NCBI GenBank assembly: GCA_965660355.1
Contig: CBFHZN010000005.1
Coordinates: forward strand, 1 to 64,000
Direction: 5' to 3'
DNA from: CAJXVY01 sp965660355
Lineage (GTDB): Bacteria > Actinomycetota > Actinomycetes > Actinomycetales > Microbacteriaceae
Length of the DNA: 64,000 nucleotides
Shown here one piece after another: positions 16,438 to 24,411 of the stretch. A program made the position numbers and the translations under genes. The stretch's first letter is position 1. Each line of letters starts with the position of its first letter. The notes under the pieces are model-generated. The model did not search any database. It had not been told where the DNA came from and saw only the letters and a list, made by a program, of their open reading frames with translations.

Positions 16438-18066
16438 TTAGAGCTGATCTGAATCAATGATTTGATAGCCATAGCCCTGCTCGGCTAAAAACCGCTGACG
16501 GTTCTGAGCAAAGTCTTGCTCGACTGTATCTCTTGAAATCAGGGTGTAGAAATGCGCTGAGCGTCCATCGGCTTTGGGTCGCATTACTCTTCCCAAACGC
16601 TGAGCCTCTTCTTGCCTTGAACCGAAGGAGCCACTTACCTGAATAGCCACACTTGCTTCTGGAAGATCCACTGAGAAGTTTGCAACTCTGCTCACAACCA
16701 ATGCAGGAATGGTGCCCTCACGGAAGGCCTTATAAAGTCTTTCTCTTTCATCCACGGGAGTCTCTCCAGTGAGCTTTGGAATATCCAGTGTTTTGGAAAA
16801 CTGTTCGATTTGATCCAAATACTGTCCGATGATCAGCGCTGGTTCATCTGGATGGTTTTTCAAGATTTGTCTGGTGAGCTCAATTTTTTCATCAATTGTT
16901 GAAGCGATTCGGAAGCGTTCTTCTTGTTGGGCAATCGCATACTCCATGCGTTTTTCATCAGTTAGTGGGATGCGAACCTCGTAACAGTTTGCTGGAGCGA
17001 TATAACCCTCGGCTTCAATGTCTTTCCATAAAGCATCAAAGCGTTTGGGTCCAATCAAACTAAACACATCACCCTCGCGACCGTCTTCTCTGACAAGTGT
17101 TGCTGTCAACCCAAGACGCCTCTTTGCCTGCAGCTCAGCGGTCATTTTGAATATTGGCGCTGGTAGCAGATGCACCTCGTCATAGACAATCAAACCCCAG
17201 TCGCGAGCATTGAGTAATTCAAGGTGTCGATACTGTCCACCTCTCTTAGTGGTCAATATCTGATAGGTGGCGATTGTGACCTCAGCCAGGTCTTTGCTGG
17301 ATCCAGAGTATTCAGCGATTTTGTCCTCGGTCAGGGTTGTTCTGTTTACTAGCTCTTCCCGCCACTGTCTTGCGGAGACGGAATTGGTGACCAAAATCAA
17401 AGTGTTGGTTTTTATCTCCGCCATCGCAGCTGCACCCACCAGGGTTTTGCCGGCCCCACAGGGCAATACAACCACGCCACTACCTAGTTCATTGAATCTA
17501 TTAACGGCTTGAGTTTGATAATCCCTGAGTGACCAATTCTCTGTGTCCAGCTCAATCGCCATTGGTTCACCCTTTGCATAACCCGCTAGATCTTCGGCGG
17601 GCCAGCCAATTTTCAATAATTCCTGTTTGACCGCTCCTCTTGCCCATTCGGCCAAAACAAAACCACCAACCACAGGCTCGGTGATGAGCTCTTTTATTTT
17701 TTTCTGTCTGCCAACCTCGGCTAAAACCGCTTTGTCATCACTGAGAAGCAGCAATCTATTTTCGTCATCCCGCTGGATATGAAGTTTTCCATAGCGAGAC
17801 ATTAGATCTGCTATGTCTTTGGTGACCGCTGGCGGGATTGGGTATTTGGAGTATTTTTCTAAAACATCAATTACAAACTGACTGTCGTGACCGGCAGCCC
17901 TGGCGTTCCATAGACCGAGTTTTGTGATGCGGTAGGTGTGGATGTGCTCTGGAGCTCTTTCCAATTCCGCAAAGATTGAAAGATCATGTCTTGCATTAAC
18001 TGCATCGGGGTGATCGATTTCTAAAAGGGCGGTCTTGTCGCTTTGAACAATCAGCGGACCACTCAT
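16438..18066 (-). CDS. Bacterial XPB-type DNA repair helicase
   Basis: This 542-residue SF2 3'-5' helicase is related to eukaryotic XPB/Rad25. An N-terminal damage-recognition-like region (about 1-160) precedes the motor: VVLPCGAGKTLVG (motif I), LIVYDEVHLLP (II), LGLTATLVRED (III) and AQRLGRVMRP (VI). Actinobacteria often encode it directly after a helicase-associated partner, as here; the starts and stops overlap by 4 bp. A role in nucleotide-excision-type repair or RNAP remodelling is inferred from the family. Confidence 0.93.
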   Translation of the reverse strand: MSGPLIVQSDKTALLEIDHPDAVNARHDLSIFAELERAPEHIHTYRITKLGLWNARAAGHDSQFVIDVLEKYSKYPIPPAVTKDIADLMSRYGKLHIQRDDENRLLLLSDDKAVLAEVGRQKKIKELITEPVVGGFVLAEWARGAVKQELLKIGWPAEDLAGYAKGEPMAIELDTENWSLRDYQTQAVNRFNELGSGVVVLPCGAGKTLVGAAAMAEIKTNTLILVTNSVSARQWREELVNRTTLTEDKIAEYSGSSKDLAEVTIATYQILTTKRGGQYRHLELLNARDWGLIVYDEVHLLPAPIFKMTAELQAKRRLGLTATLVREDGREGDVFSLIGPKRFDALWKDIEAEGYIAPANCYEVRIPLTDEKRMEYAIAQQEERFRIASTIDEKIELTRQILKNHPDEPALIIGQYLDQIEQFSKTLDIPKLTGETPVDERERLYKAFREGTIPALVVSRVANFSVDLPEASVAIQVSGSFGSRQEEAQRLGRVMRPKADGRSAHFYTLISRDTVEQDFAQNRQRFLAEQGYGYQIIDSDQL

Positions 18067-19715
18067 TGAGCCTCCCCCATCTTCACCGAAATAATTTTTG
18101 AGACAGGTAATGTGCGTTCGGTCTCAGCGTGCATGTCCTTGCCACGTAACCTACCTGCGGAGAGCGAGGTTGGTAATAATTCAAAGCTCACTTGGCTACC
18201 ATCTCGAGTGCTAACAACAACCTCCACCGTAACTTTATTCTTCAAACTCAGTTCCAATTGGCGATTGATTCCAAGCTCCTGTTCTGTGAAATCTCCCGGG
18301 GTAGAGGAGCGAAGCTTGGCGATTTGCTCAACCAGGTCATCCTCCGCCTCAATATTTTTTGCAGGGCTTTTGCGTGGTGAAATAACTTTCGACTGCTCAT
18401 CAATGCGAATTATTGGATAGCCACAACTTCTGATGTTGAAATACAGCAGGTCACTGTCGTGCTTGCTAAGCATTTGGTTTTCAGTGATGGGCACGAAGTG
18501 AAACGCTCTAAGTTCAGATTGGTTTTTTATTTGAGCAAGCATCGCGGGATCTCGAGCTTCGATGATGGAGCCCTTGGCTGAGCTTAAGATGGTCAGCGAA
18601 CCGAATTTTTCGGAGGCGTCTTTCAAAAGATACTCAACCGGTTGCGGGATTTCGGTGGTTGATAACCGATCCAAGGTGGCTTTGATGTCATCAGCGGTGA
18701 GACCGCATTCCATTCCGTGAACAACACTGGTGGTGGTGAGTCTGAAATTACTCGCCAGTGAAACACTCTCTGGTTCTGCAAAAAGCCTTATTTGCCTATC
18801 CGTTGGATAGTCAATCGGGCCCGGTGCAATCATTGTTAAATCCGCCTGCACAATCAATTGATTTACGGGCAACGGAAGGTGAGAGGCAATTTGCTCCGCG
18901 CAGGCCTCTGGGCCTTCGTTTATAAGAGTTTGAATCAACTCTGTGGCGAAACCATCAACAGCCAAGGCGAGCAGGTTAGAAAAATTGTTCAGTGGGTGGG
19001 GGTTTTTGAAAAGCGGATACTGATTTTTGATAACAGCATCTATTTGTTGGCCTGGTTTTAAATCCAATGGCAGATTTTCAGGCATTGATGCAATGGCATG
19101 CAAAAACCAAGAGAGTTTTTGTTTGGCATCCTGAATTTGCCAGCGCTCGCTGTTTTCGGTGAGTTGCCACCTGCCATCAATAGGCTGAATCAATTCAGAA
19201 ATTGCCGCTAGGTCAAATGCGTGGGAGATATCTATCGGGTCCCAGCCAAGCATGCGACCAATCCATTTGGCATCACTGACTGCAACCCCGCGAGCTGTTG
19301 CCCTGATCGGGTGACTATCCACCTGCACCAGAATTTCGGTTATCGCCAACAGGGTGTAGTGGGCATTGATTGCCGCCCGGTCAACATCGCTCGCTGTGAC
19401 ACTGGGGATTTCCAGCTCATCCGGAATCTCCAATTCCGCAAACAGCGATTCCATGGATTCGAATAATCTGCCGTCAGCGCCAAACAGCAACTGATCGATT
19501 AGTTCCGGGTTGGATTCAGTTTTGATTGCCAAAAGCTGTTCTCTAGAAAGTGATTGGATTACAGGTTCAATCTTTTTTTTGTTCAAAAACTGTTTTGCTA
19601 AATCAAAAAAGTCATTAATTCTTTGCAGGTTTATTTTTCTTACGCGGATATGTGATGCTAATTCCGAATCAGTTTTCTGCTGCAGCAAATTTGCTAGTAC
19701 CAGCTGCTCAGTCAC
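18063..19715 (-). CDS. Helicase-associated domain protein (XPB partner)
   Basis: This 550-residue protein precedes and overlaps the XPB gene. It matches the actinobacterial 'helicase-associated / XPB-Ssl2 N-terminal-like' family, with a long helical region and no helicase motifs of its own. IVQADLTMIAPGPIDY and IDEQSKVISPRKS are family-like segments. The conserved pairing suggests that it binds or regulates the helicase; this is inference. The start is GTG, overlapping the small membrane-protein gene by 8 bp. Confidence 0.8.
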   Translation of the reverse strand: MTEQLVLANLLQQKTDSELASHIRVRKINLQRINDFFDLAKQFLNKKKIEPVIQSLSREQLLAIKTESNPELIDQLLFGADGRLFESMESLFAELEIPDELEIPSVTASDVDRAAINAHYTLLAITEILVQVDSHPIRATARGVAVSDAKWIGRMLGWDPIDISHAFDLAAISELIQPIDGRWQLTENSERWQIQDAKQKLSWFLHAIASMPENLPLDLKPGQQIDAVIKNQYPLFKNPHPLNNFSNLLALAVDGFATELIQTLINEGPEACAEQIASHLPLPVNQLIVQADLTMIAPGPIDYPTDRQIRLFAEPESVSLASNFRLTTTSVVHGMECGLTADDIKATLDRLSTTEIPQPVEYLLKDASEKFGSLTILSSAKGSIIEARDPAMLAQIKNQSELRAFHFVPITENQMLSKHDSDLLYFNIRSCGYPIIRIDEQSKVISPRKSPAKNIEAEDDLVEQIAKLRSSTPGDFTEQELGINRQLELSLKNKVTVEVVVSTRDGSQVSFELLPTSLSAGRLRGKDMHAETERTLPVSKIISVKMGEAQ

Positions 19716-19944
19716 GATTTTCTTTTGCTCTTCTGAAAAAGCTCATTATCAACATCGCCAAAATCATCATAAAGCCCACTGGAAGGCCAATCAGCGGCAG
19801 CTGCGCCAAGATAACCGGTCGGTCTTCAATACCTCCAAGCTCCATTAGCAAGGTGGTAATCATTGACAAAAGAGAGACTGATGTCACCCCGATGGCACCG
19901 TATGCCAAAAAGTTTTCAAGACGAGAAGTATTAAATGAAGCCAT
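19708..19944 (-). CDS. Small two-helix membrane protein, unknown function
   Basis: This product of about 78 residues has two predicted transmembrane helices (AYGAIGVTSVSLLSMITTLL and LAQLPLIGLPVGFMMILAML) and a basic C-terminus (FFRRAKENRD). I chose the ATG at 19944, with AGGAAG upstream; a GTG at 19971 would add nine residues. It overlaps the next gene by 8 bp, so it is part of the XPB transcript. Small membrane proteins at this site are common in relatives (recollection). No function can be assigned. Confidence 0.6.
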   Translation of the reverse strand: MASFNTSRLENFLAYGAIGVTSVSLLSMITTLLMELGGIEDRPVILAQLPLIGLPVGFMMILAMLIMSFFRRAKENRD

Positions 19945-20016
19945 CGTTAAAGAATACTTCCTGAAATCCACCCCGTCTGCAGGTTAAACTATCTGCCGAC
20001 TCGAGAAAGAGAAAAT

Positions 20017-20400
20017 ATGCCAACAGGTAGAGTGAAATTTTATGACGACGAGAAGGGCTTTGGCTTCATCGCAAGCGATGAGGGCAACGAGGTCTTCCTA
20101 CATGCAAGTGCACTACCCGATGGGGTGAGCACTGTCCGCCCAGGGTCTCGAGTTGAGTTTTCAATTGTGGATGGAAGAAAAGGTGTGCAGGCTCTGAGCG
20201 TTCGGATCTTGGAGGTTCCCAAGATGAGCCAAGCCAATCGCAAGCCCGCTGAGGACATGGCTGTGCTGATTGAAGACATCATTGGTTTTCTAGATCAGCT
20301 CGGAAGTGACTTCCAGCGTGGTCGATACCCAGAGAATAACCACGGGAAGAAAGTCGCGGCTTTACTTCGCAAAGTTGCTGATGAGCTAGACGTTGACTGA
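20017..20400 (+). CDS. Cold-shock domain protein with C-terminal extension
   Basis: This 127-residue protein has an N-terminal cold-shock domain (about 1-65) with RNP1 KGFGFIASD and RNP2 VFLHASAL. A helical extension of about 60 residues (MAVLIEDIIGFLDQLGSDF) is typical of the longer actinobacterial Csp. It likely binds RNA or single-stranded DNA. Its last codons overlap the TTG start of DUF3027. A -10-like TAAACT lies about 30 bp upstream. Confidence 0.9.
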   Translation: MPTGRVKFYDDEKGFGFIASDEGNEVFLHASALPDGVSTVRPGSRVEFSIVDGRKGVQALSVRILEVPKMSQANRKPAEDMAVLIEDIIGFLDQLGSDFQRGRYPENNHGKKVAALLRKVADELDVD

Positions 20401-20959
20401 TATCGGAGTTGCAACCGAAGCCTTGCGAGAGGTTTTGGATGAGGGAAGCTTTGGTGAGCTATTGGCAACCGAAGATATACCAAAGGGGACAGAGCTTAGA
20501 TTTGAATGCCTGATGCCGGGTTACACAGATTGGCACTGGCAGGTGACTCTATCGAAGGTAACGGTGAAAAGTGCTCCAACTGTTAGCGAAATAAACCTAA
20601 TGGCCAATGAGGACTCACTGGTGGCACCTCAGTGGACACCTTGGGCTGACAGATTGGCCGAGTATCGAAAGGCTCGCAAAGAACAACGTGAAGCTTTGCA
20701 AAATGCCGACTCGGAGACTGAGGAAGAGTCTGATGATACTTGGTTGGATGTTGATGAAAACAGGATGGATGGACCGGTGGAAATAGACCTACCGGAACTA
20801 GAGTCTGCGGATTCGAACGTAGAGAAAACCGACAATTCCCAAACTGACCCCGACGATAGCGGTGTAAAGCCACCAACCAAACCCACTCGCGCTAAGCGTG
20901 TCAAGAAAACTCAGGATCATAACCAGAACAAAAAGCCAGACCAGGGTTCCAAGCAGTAA
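20393..20959 (+). CDS. DUF3027 protein
   Basis: This 188-residue member of actinobacterial DUF3027 has its conserved part at residues 1-100 (YTDWHWQVTLSKV, APQWTPWADRL). The rest is acidic and then basic low-complexity sequence ending in a Lys/Gln-rich tail. The TTG start overlaps the upstream cold-shock gene (TTGACTGA). The C-terminal 53 codons lie antisense to the DUF2530 gene. Its function is unknown; linkage to a cold-shock gene and the XPB pair is a recurring arrangement in this phylum. Confidence 0.8.
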   Translation: MTDIGVATEALREVLDEGSFGELLATEDIPKGTELRFECLMPGYTDWHWQVTLSKVTVKSAPTVSEINLMANEDSLVAPQWTPWADRLAEYRKARKEQREALQNADSETEEESDDTWLDVDENRMDGPVEIDLPELESADSNVEKTDNSQTDPDDSGVKPPTKPTRAKRVKKTQDHNQNKKPDQGSKQ

Positions 20960-21034
20960 CACGCCCTGCGGGTTTGTCTTCACAGGCTCTGGATCTGGCT
21001 TGCGCTTGTGATGCGGAACGAAGACTTTGGCCAT
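20798..21034 (-). CDS. DUF2530 small membrane protein
   Basis: This 78-residue protein has two transmembrane helices (GVLLLGTLVWLFVLVMILSF and WLYTAIVGVSLGIVGFLYVR) and a basic C-terminus (RIRRL). The pattern PQGVLLLGTLVW and GFGWWLYT matches DUF2530. The start overlaps the serC stop by one base, so the two are cotranscribed. Two thirds of the gene overlaps the opposite-strand DUF3027 gene. Function unknown. Confidence 0.75.
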   Translation of the reverse strand: MAKVFVPHHKRKPDPEPVKTNPQGVLLLGTLVWLFVLVMILSFLDTLSASGFGWWLYTAIVGVSLGIVGFLYVRIRRL

Positions 21035-22134
21035 TAGAGTCTCTCAATCACGTAGTCAAGGCATTCAATCAGTGCACTCACCTCGGCTGGTTCAGTGTTC
21101 ACGAATGTGGCAACTCTTAGTTGGTTTCTTCCAAGCTTTCGATAAGGTTCGATGTCAACGATGCCGTTTTCGCGCATGATTTTTGCAACCTTGGCTGCAT
21201 CGACAGTGTCATCAAAATCGATTGTCACAACAACTTGTGAGCGGTTATCAGGATTTGAGACAAAAGGTGTTGAGAATGAATTTTTCTCAGCCCACTGATA
21301 AAGCATGTCAGAACTTTGTTTGGTTCTATCACTTGCCCATTTCAATCCACCGTTTTGATTCATCCAATCAACCTGCTCCGCAAGCAAATAAAGTGTTGCA
21401 ACAGCTGGGGTGTTCAAAGTTTGGTTCAGCCTTGAGTTATCCAATGCAGTTTTGAGATCCAAAAACGCAGGGATGTAACGAGTTGTTGCGATTGATTCAA
21501 TTCGCTCAATGGCCTTGGGGGACACTGCGGCAAACCAAATGCCACCATCGCTGCCAAGATTTTTCTGAGGCGCAAAGTAATAAGCATCGGTTTCGGTGAT
21601 TTCAAAATCAATCCCACCGGCAGCACTTGTGGCATCCGTGAGCATCAGCCCATCGCCAACTCTGTGAACGGGGGTGACAACACCTGTGGATGTTTCGTTG
21701 TGCGGATAAACATAGAGATCGAACTCATCCGCTGGTTCGAAATCCCCACGATTTCCCGGATCGGCATTGATTACCTTGGGCTTCTCAAGCCAGGGGGCCT
21801 CTAAAGCTTTTGCAAACTTCCCACCAAATTCACCGTGAACCAAAGCCTGTGCTCTGTTCTCTGCTAAAGAAAATGCGGCAGCATCCCAAAATGCAGTGGA
21901 GCCACCATTTCCCAGAATGATTTCATAGCCTTCAGGAAGCCTAAACAGTTCATGAAGTGCCTCTTGGGCACGCTTCACCGTGTTTTTGACGGGTGCTTGA
22001 CGATGGCTTGTGCCCATGATTTTGCTTCCCTCTGAGTAAAGGGCTTCAATCTGAGCTTTTCTTAGCTTGGCTGGACCAGCTCCGAATCGTCCGTCTGCGG
22101 GCAATAGGTTTTCTGGAATGTTTATCTCGGCCAT
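21034..22134 (-). CDS. serC: Phosphoserine transaminase
   Basis: This 366-residue PLP enzyme converts 3-phosphohydroxypyruvate to phosphoserine in serine synthesis. The PLP lysine lies in YFAPQKNLGSDGG, and DATSAAGGID supplies the cofactor-contacting Asp. It matches the actinobacterial SerC type (RFGAGPAKLRKAQIEALY). TAGACT ends 7 nt before the ATG, so the mRNA is probably leaderless. It is divergent from dtxR, 36 bp away. Confidence 0.93.
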   Translation of the reverse strand: MAEINIPENLLPADGRFGAGPAKLRKAQIEALYSEGSKIMGTSHRQAPVKNTVKRAQEALHELFRLPEGYEIILGNGGSTAFWDAAAFSLAENRAQALVHGEFGGKFAKALEAPWLEKPKVINADPGNRGDFEPADEFDLYVYPHNETSTGVVTPVHRVGDGLMLTDATSAAGGIDFEITETDAYYFAPQKNLGSDGGIWFAAVSPKAIERIESIATTRYIPAFLDLKTALDNSRLNQTLNTPAVATLYLLAEQVDWMNQNGGLKWASDRTKQSSDMLYQWAEKNSFSTPFVSNPDNRSQVVVTIDFDDTVDAAKVAKIMRENGIVDIEPYRKLGRNQLRVATFVNTEPAEVSALIECLDYVIERL

Positions 22135-22170
22135 AAACCAAAGTCTAGTTCTTACAACTATTGTTGAGGT

Positions 22171-22848
22171 GTGAGTGAGCTGATTGACACCACCGAAATG
22201 TATCTGAAGTCCATCCTTGAACTAGAGGAGGAGGGGCTTCTGCCCATGCGCGCTCGAATTGGAGAACGTCTGGGTCAGAGTGGACCGACAGTTTCACAAA
22301 CCGTTGCTCGCATGGAGCGTGATGGATTACTCACTTTGCAGGATGACAAAAGTTTGGTCTTCACCGAGTTCGGCAGGGAACGTGCGGTGGGGGTTATGCG
22401 CAAACATAGGCTTGCAGAGCGATTGCTGGTGGATGTGATTGGACTTGACTGGCAAGACGCTCACGATGAAGCCTGTCGCTGGGAGCATGTCATGAGCGAG
22501 GAGGTGGAGAGAAAAATTGCCGCTTTGGTGTCAACTTTGGACGCCTCTCCCTATGGGTTGGCGATACCTGGTTTGAAAGAGCTTGGTCTTCAGTCAAATG
22601 ACATTAGTTTGGGAATTCCAGCGAGTGAGCTCTCCGATGGGGATTACCTGCTAACCCAGATAGGCGAGCCCTTACAGGTTGATAAAGAACTACTAATGCA
22701 GCTAAGTGAGCTGGGTTTGCTTCCGGGTGCCAGAGTGAAATTGGAAGATCAAGGAGTTGATAAGTTCCTAATCTCTCAACAACAGGATGAAGGTTTATTG
22801 GTTGAATCTGACATCTCCAGGCATATTTTTCTTTCATCTGTGGTTTAG
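22171..22848 (+). CDS. dtxR: DtxR/IdeR-family metal-dependent transcriptional regulator
   Basis: This 225-residue iron-sensing repressor has an N-terminal winged helix (SGPTVSQTVARMERDGLL). The metal and dimer domain has ligands matching DtxR numbering: Met10, His79, Glu83, His98, Cys102, Glu105 and His106 (ACRWEHVMSE). A C-terminal SH3-like domain follows (about 150-225). All ligand positions are kept, so Fe(II) control of iron genes is likely. The GTG start has TATTGT 6 nt upstream and no ribosome site, indicating a leaderless mRNA. Confidence 0.93.
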   Translation: MSELIDTTEMYLKSILELEEEGLLPMRARIGERLGQSGPTVSQTVARMERDGLLTLQDDKSLVFTEFGRERAVGVMRKHRLAERLLVDVIGLDWQDAHDEACRWEHVMSEEVERKIAALVSTLDASPYGLAIPGLKELGLQSNDISLGIPASELSDGDYLLTQIGEPLQVDKELLMQLSELGLLPGARVKLEDQGVDKFLISQQQDEGLLVESDISRHIFLSSVV

Positions 22849-22901
22849 ACTTATCTGAATAACAATTAGACTTTTATAAGCTTTTTGTTGGAAGGATTTT
22901 C

Positions 22902-23621
22902 TTGACAAAGCCGACCACCCGCAGGCAGGCACGCGAAGCCGCTCGAAAGAAAAATCGAGAGCTCAGGCCTATTACAAAGATGGTGACCATGATGGCCGCC
23001 ACTGGCTTGCTGGCAACTTTCTCGCTTCCTTCTTTTGGTTATAACCCTGCATACACTGCTCGCACCGGCTTGGTAAATGCTGAGCAGGCAGACAGCGAGT
23101 CACAGTCTTTGACTGTTCAGTCTGAAGCTGGAGTTAGCTACGACAGGGGTTCATTTAGCGCCACCGAGCAATCTGTTTCTCAAGTGACCACCAGTTATAG
23201 CTACTCTGGTCCTCTATATACCGATTACCTGGTTGAGCCAAGATTTGAGCAACTAACCAGTGCCAATGTCATGAAAGCGGCAGCAGAATTGGTGGGCACT
23301 CCTTATTTGCTTGGTGGCCAAACTCCAGCCGCCATTGACTGCTCAGGTTATGTGATGTTTGTTTATGCACAGTTTGGTATTGAGATGCCGCACAGTGTTT
23401 ATCAGCAGTCGAGGTTGCCGTTTGCAGAAAAGATTGATCTAGAGGATGCGGTGCCGGGAGACATCGTTGTTTTCAATGACTACTCACACAACGGAATTTA
23501 TGCAGGAAACGGTAACTTTTATCACGCACCTCAGCCTGGAGACAAAGTGAAGCTGGCTCCGATTTTCACAGACCGCTTCCACATACTCAGGTTTGGCCCA
23601 ATTAATGAGGAAAATCAGTAA
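22902..23621 (+). CDS. NlpC/P60 peptidoglycan endopeptidase
   Basis: This 239-residue exported cell-wall hydrolase has a basic cytoplasmic segment (1-28) and a hydrophobic signal or anchor (about 29-46). A Ser/Thr-rich linker leads to the C40 peptidase domain (about 120-239), with catalytic Cys147 in AIDCSGYV and His196 in SHNGIYAG. It should cut stem peptides between D-Glu and the diamino acid. It begins with TTG behind an AAGGA site. No LysM or SH3 wall-binding domain is seen. Confidence 0.88.
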   Translation: MTKPTTRRQAREAARKKNRELRPITKMVTMMAATGLLATFSLPSFGYNPAYTARTGLVNAEQADSESQSLTVQSEAGVSYDRGSFSATEQSVSQVTTSYSYSGPLYTDYLVEPRFEQLTSANVMKAAAELVGTPYLLGGQTPAAIDCSGYVMFVYAQFGIEMPHSVYQQSRLPFAEKIDLEDAVPGDIVVFNDYSHNGIYAGNGNFYHAPQPGDKVKLAPIFTDRFHILRFGPINEENQ

Positions 23622-23708
23622 CTTGAATTTTGGCGTTTCTTTACCAAAATCCCGTTTTTCCTGTTTACCCTGTTTTCAGAACTACAACGGTTTGAAAGAG
23701 GTGTGACT

Positions 23709-23783
23709 ATGTACCAAGACTTGCCCGCCAGGCACGTGAGCTGGTTACATCAACTCCACCACCAGATACCGGAGGGTAGATAA
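23709..23783 (+). CDS. Candidate 24-residue small ORF directly before a terminator
   Basis: An ATG at 23709, preceded by a well-spaced GAAAGAGGTG site, opens a 24-codon frame (MYQDLPARHV...HHQIPEGR). Its TAA stop lies 2 nt before a strong terminator stem. The peptide is rich in His and Gln and resembles no family I know. It sits in a 254-bp gap between nlpC and the HNH gene. It could be a leader peptide, an independent microprotein, or chance within a small RNA. Confidence 0.4.
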   Translation: MYQDLPARHVSWLHQLHHQIPEGR

Positions 23784-23785
23784 AT

Positions 23786-23815
23786 AGCGTCGTCATGCTT
23801 GACGGCGCTTTTTTT
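23786..23815 (+). terminator. Intrinsic terminator upstream of the HNH gene
   Basis: The stem AGCGTCGTCA/TGACGGCGCT (10 bp, one G-T pair) with loop TGCT is followed by seven T residues (809-815). It would end transcripts from nlpC or from the small ORF about 60 bp before the HNH start. Confidence 0.88.
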
Positions 23816-23875
23816 ATGCCCAAGTTCATGAAACTAACTCGGCAAGCCATGTCGAGAAAGATGAAAGGGATGTAG

Positions 23876-24376
23876 ATGAGAACTCTGGTTCTAAACGCCG
23901 GCTACGAGCCACTGGCAGTAGTTTCATTCAAACGAGCACTGGTGTTGGTGTTGAATGAAAAGGCGACCGTGCTGGCAGGAGCCAGCGAGAAGGTAAGAAG
24001 CGCCACCGAGGAATTCGATGTGCCAAGTGTGATCTTGTTATCAAGATATGTTCGCATCCCCAATCACCGAAGAATTCCAGTCTCCAGAAGAGGGGTGCTA
24101 AGACGTGACAGTCACCGCTGTGCTTATTGCAAGCGAAGTGCATCAACCATCGATCACGTGATTCCAAAATCAAAAGGTGGCGGAGACTCCTGGGAGAACC
24201 TGGTTGCTTGCTGTTTGAAGTGCAACAACAAAAAAGGTGACCGCACACTAAACGAAATCGGCTGGCAGTTGGATTTCACGCCAAAGATGCCGGTTGGATT
24301 GGCATGGACAGTTCGTGGTGCTGATAAGCAGCAGCCAGAGTGGCAGGATTACCTGGAGATGCAACGAGCCGCTTAG
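23876..24376 (+). CDS. HNH endonuclease-domain protein
   Basis: This 166-residue protein has an HNH nuclease domain in its C-terminal half. Two zinc-type Cys pairs (CAYC and CLKC) flank the catalytic HV of STIDHVIPKSKGG and NLVACC. The N-terminal half (RTLVLNAGYEPLAVVSFKRAL) matches the widespread actinobacterial 'HNH endonuclease' of unknown cellular role. The start is ATG behind AAAGGGATG. A 19-codon frame from 23816 ends in TAG immediately before this ATG and is probably incidental. Confidence 0.88.
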   Translation: MRTLVLNAGYEPLAVVSFKRALVLVLNEKATVLAGASEKVRSATEEFDVPSVILLSRYVRIPNHRRIPVSRRGVLRRDSHRCAYCKRSASTIDHVIPKSKGGGDSWENLVACCLKCNNKKGDRTLNEIGWQLDFTPKMPVGLAWTVRGADKQQPEWQDYLEMQRAA

Positions 24377-24411
24377 GCCTAAACTGGGGGCAAACCTCAG
24401 GAGCTCAATTG

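Noticed and set aside
23816..23875. 19-codon frame ending in TAG just before the HNH start
   Set aside because: No ribosome site, begins in the terminator T-run region, and Met/Lys-rich composition looks incidental.
24340..24411. Longer start of the DUF418 gene
   Set aside because: It lies mostly inside the HNH gene without a ribosome site, while GTG 24412 has an ideal AGGAG.
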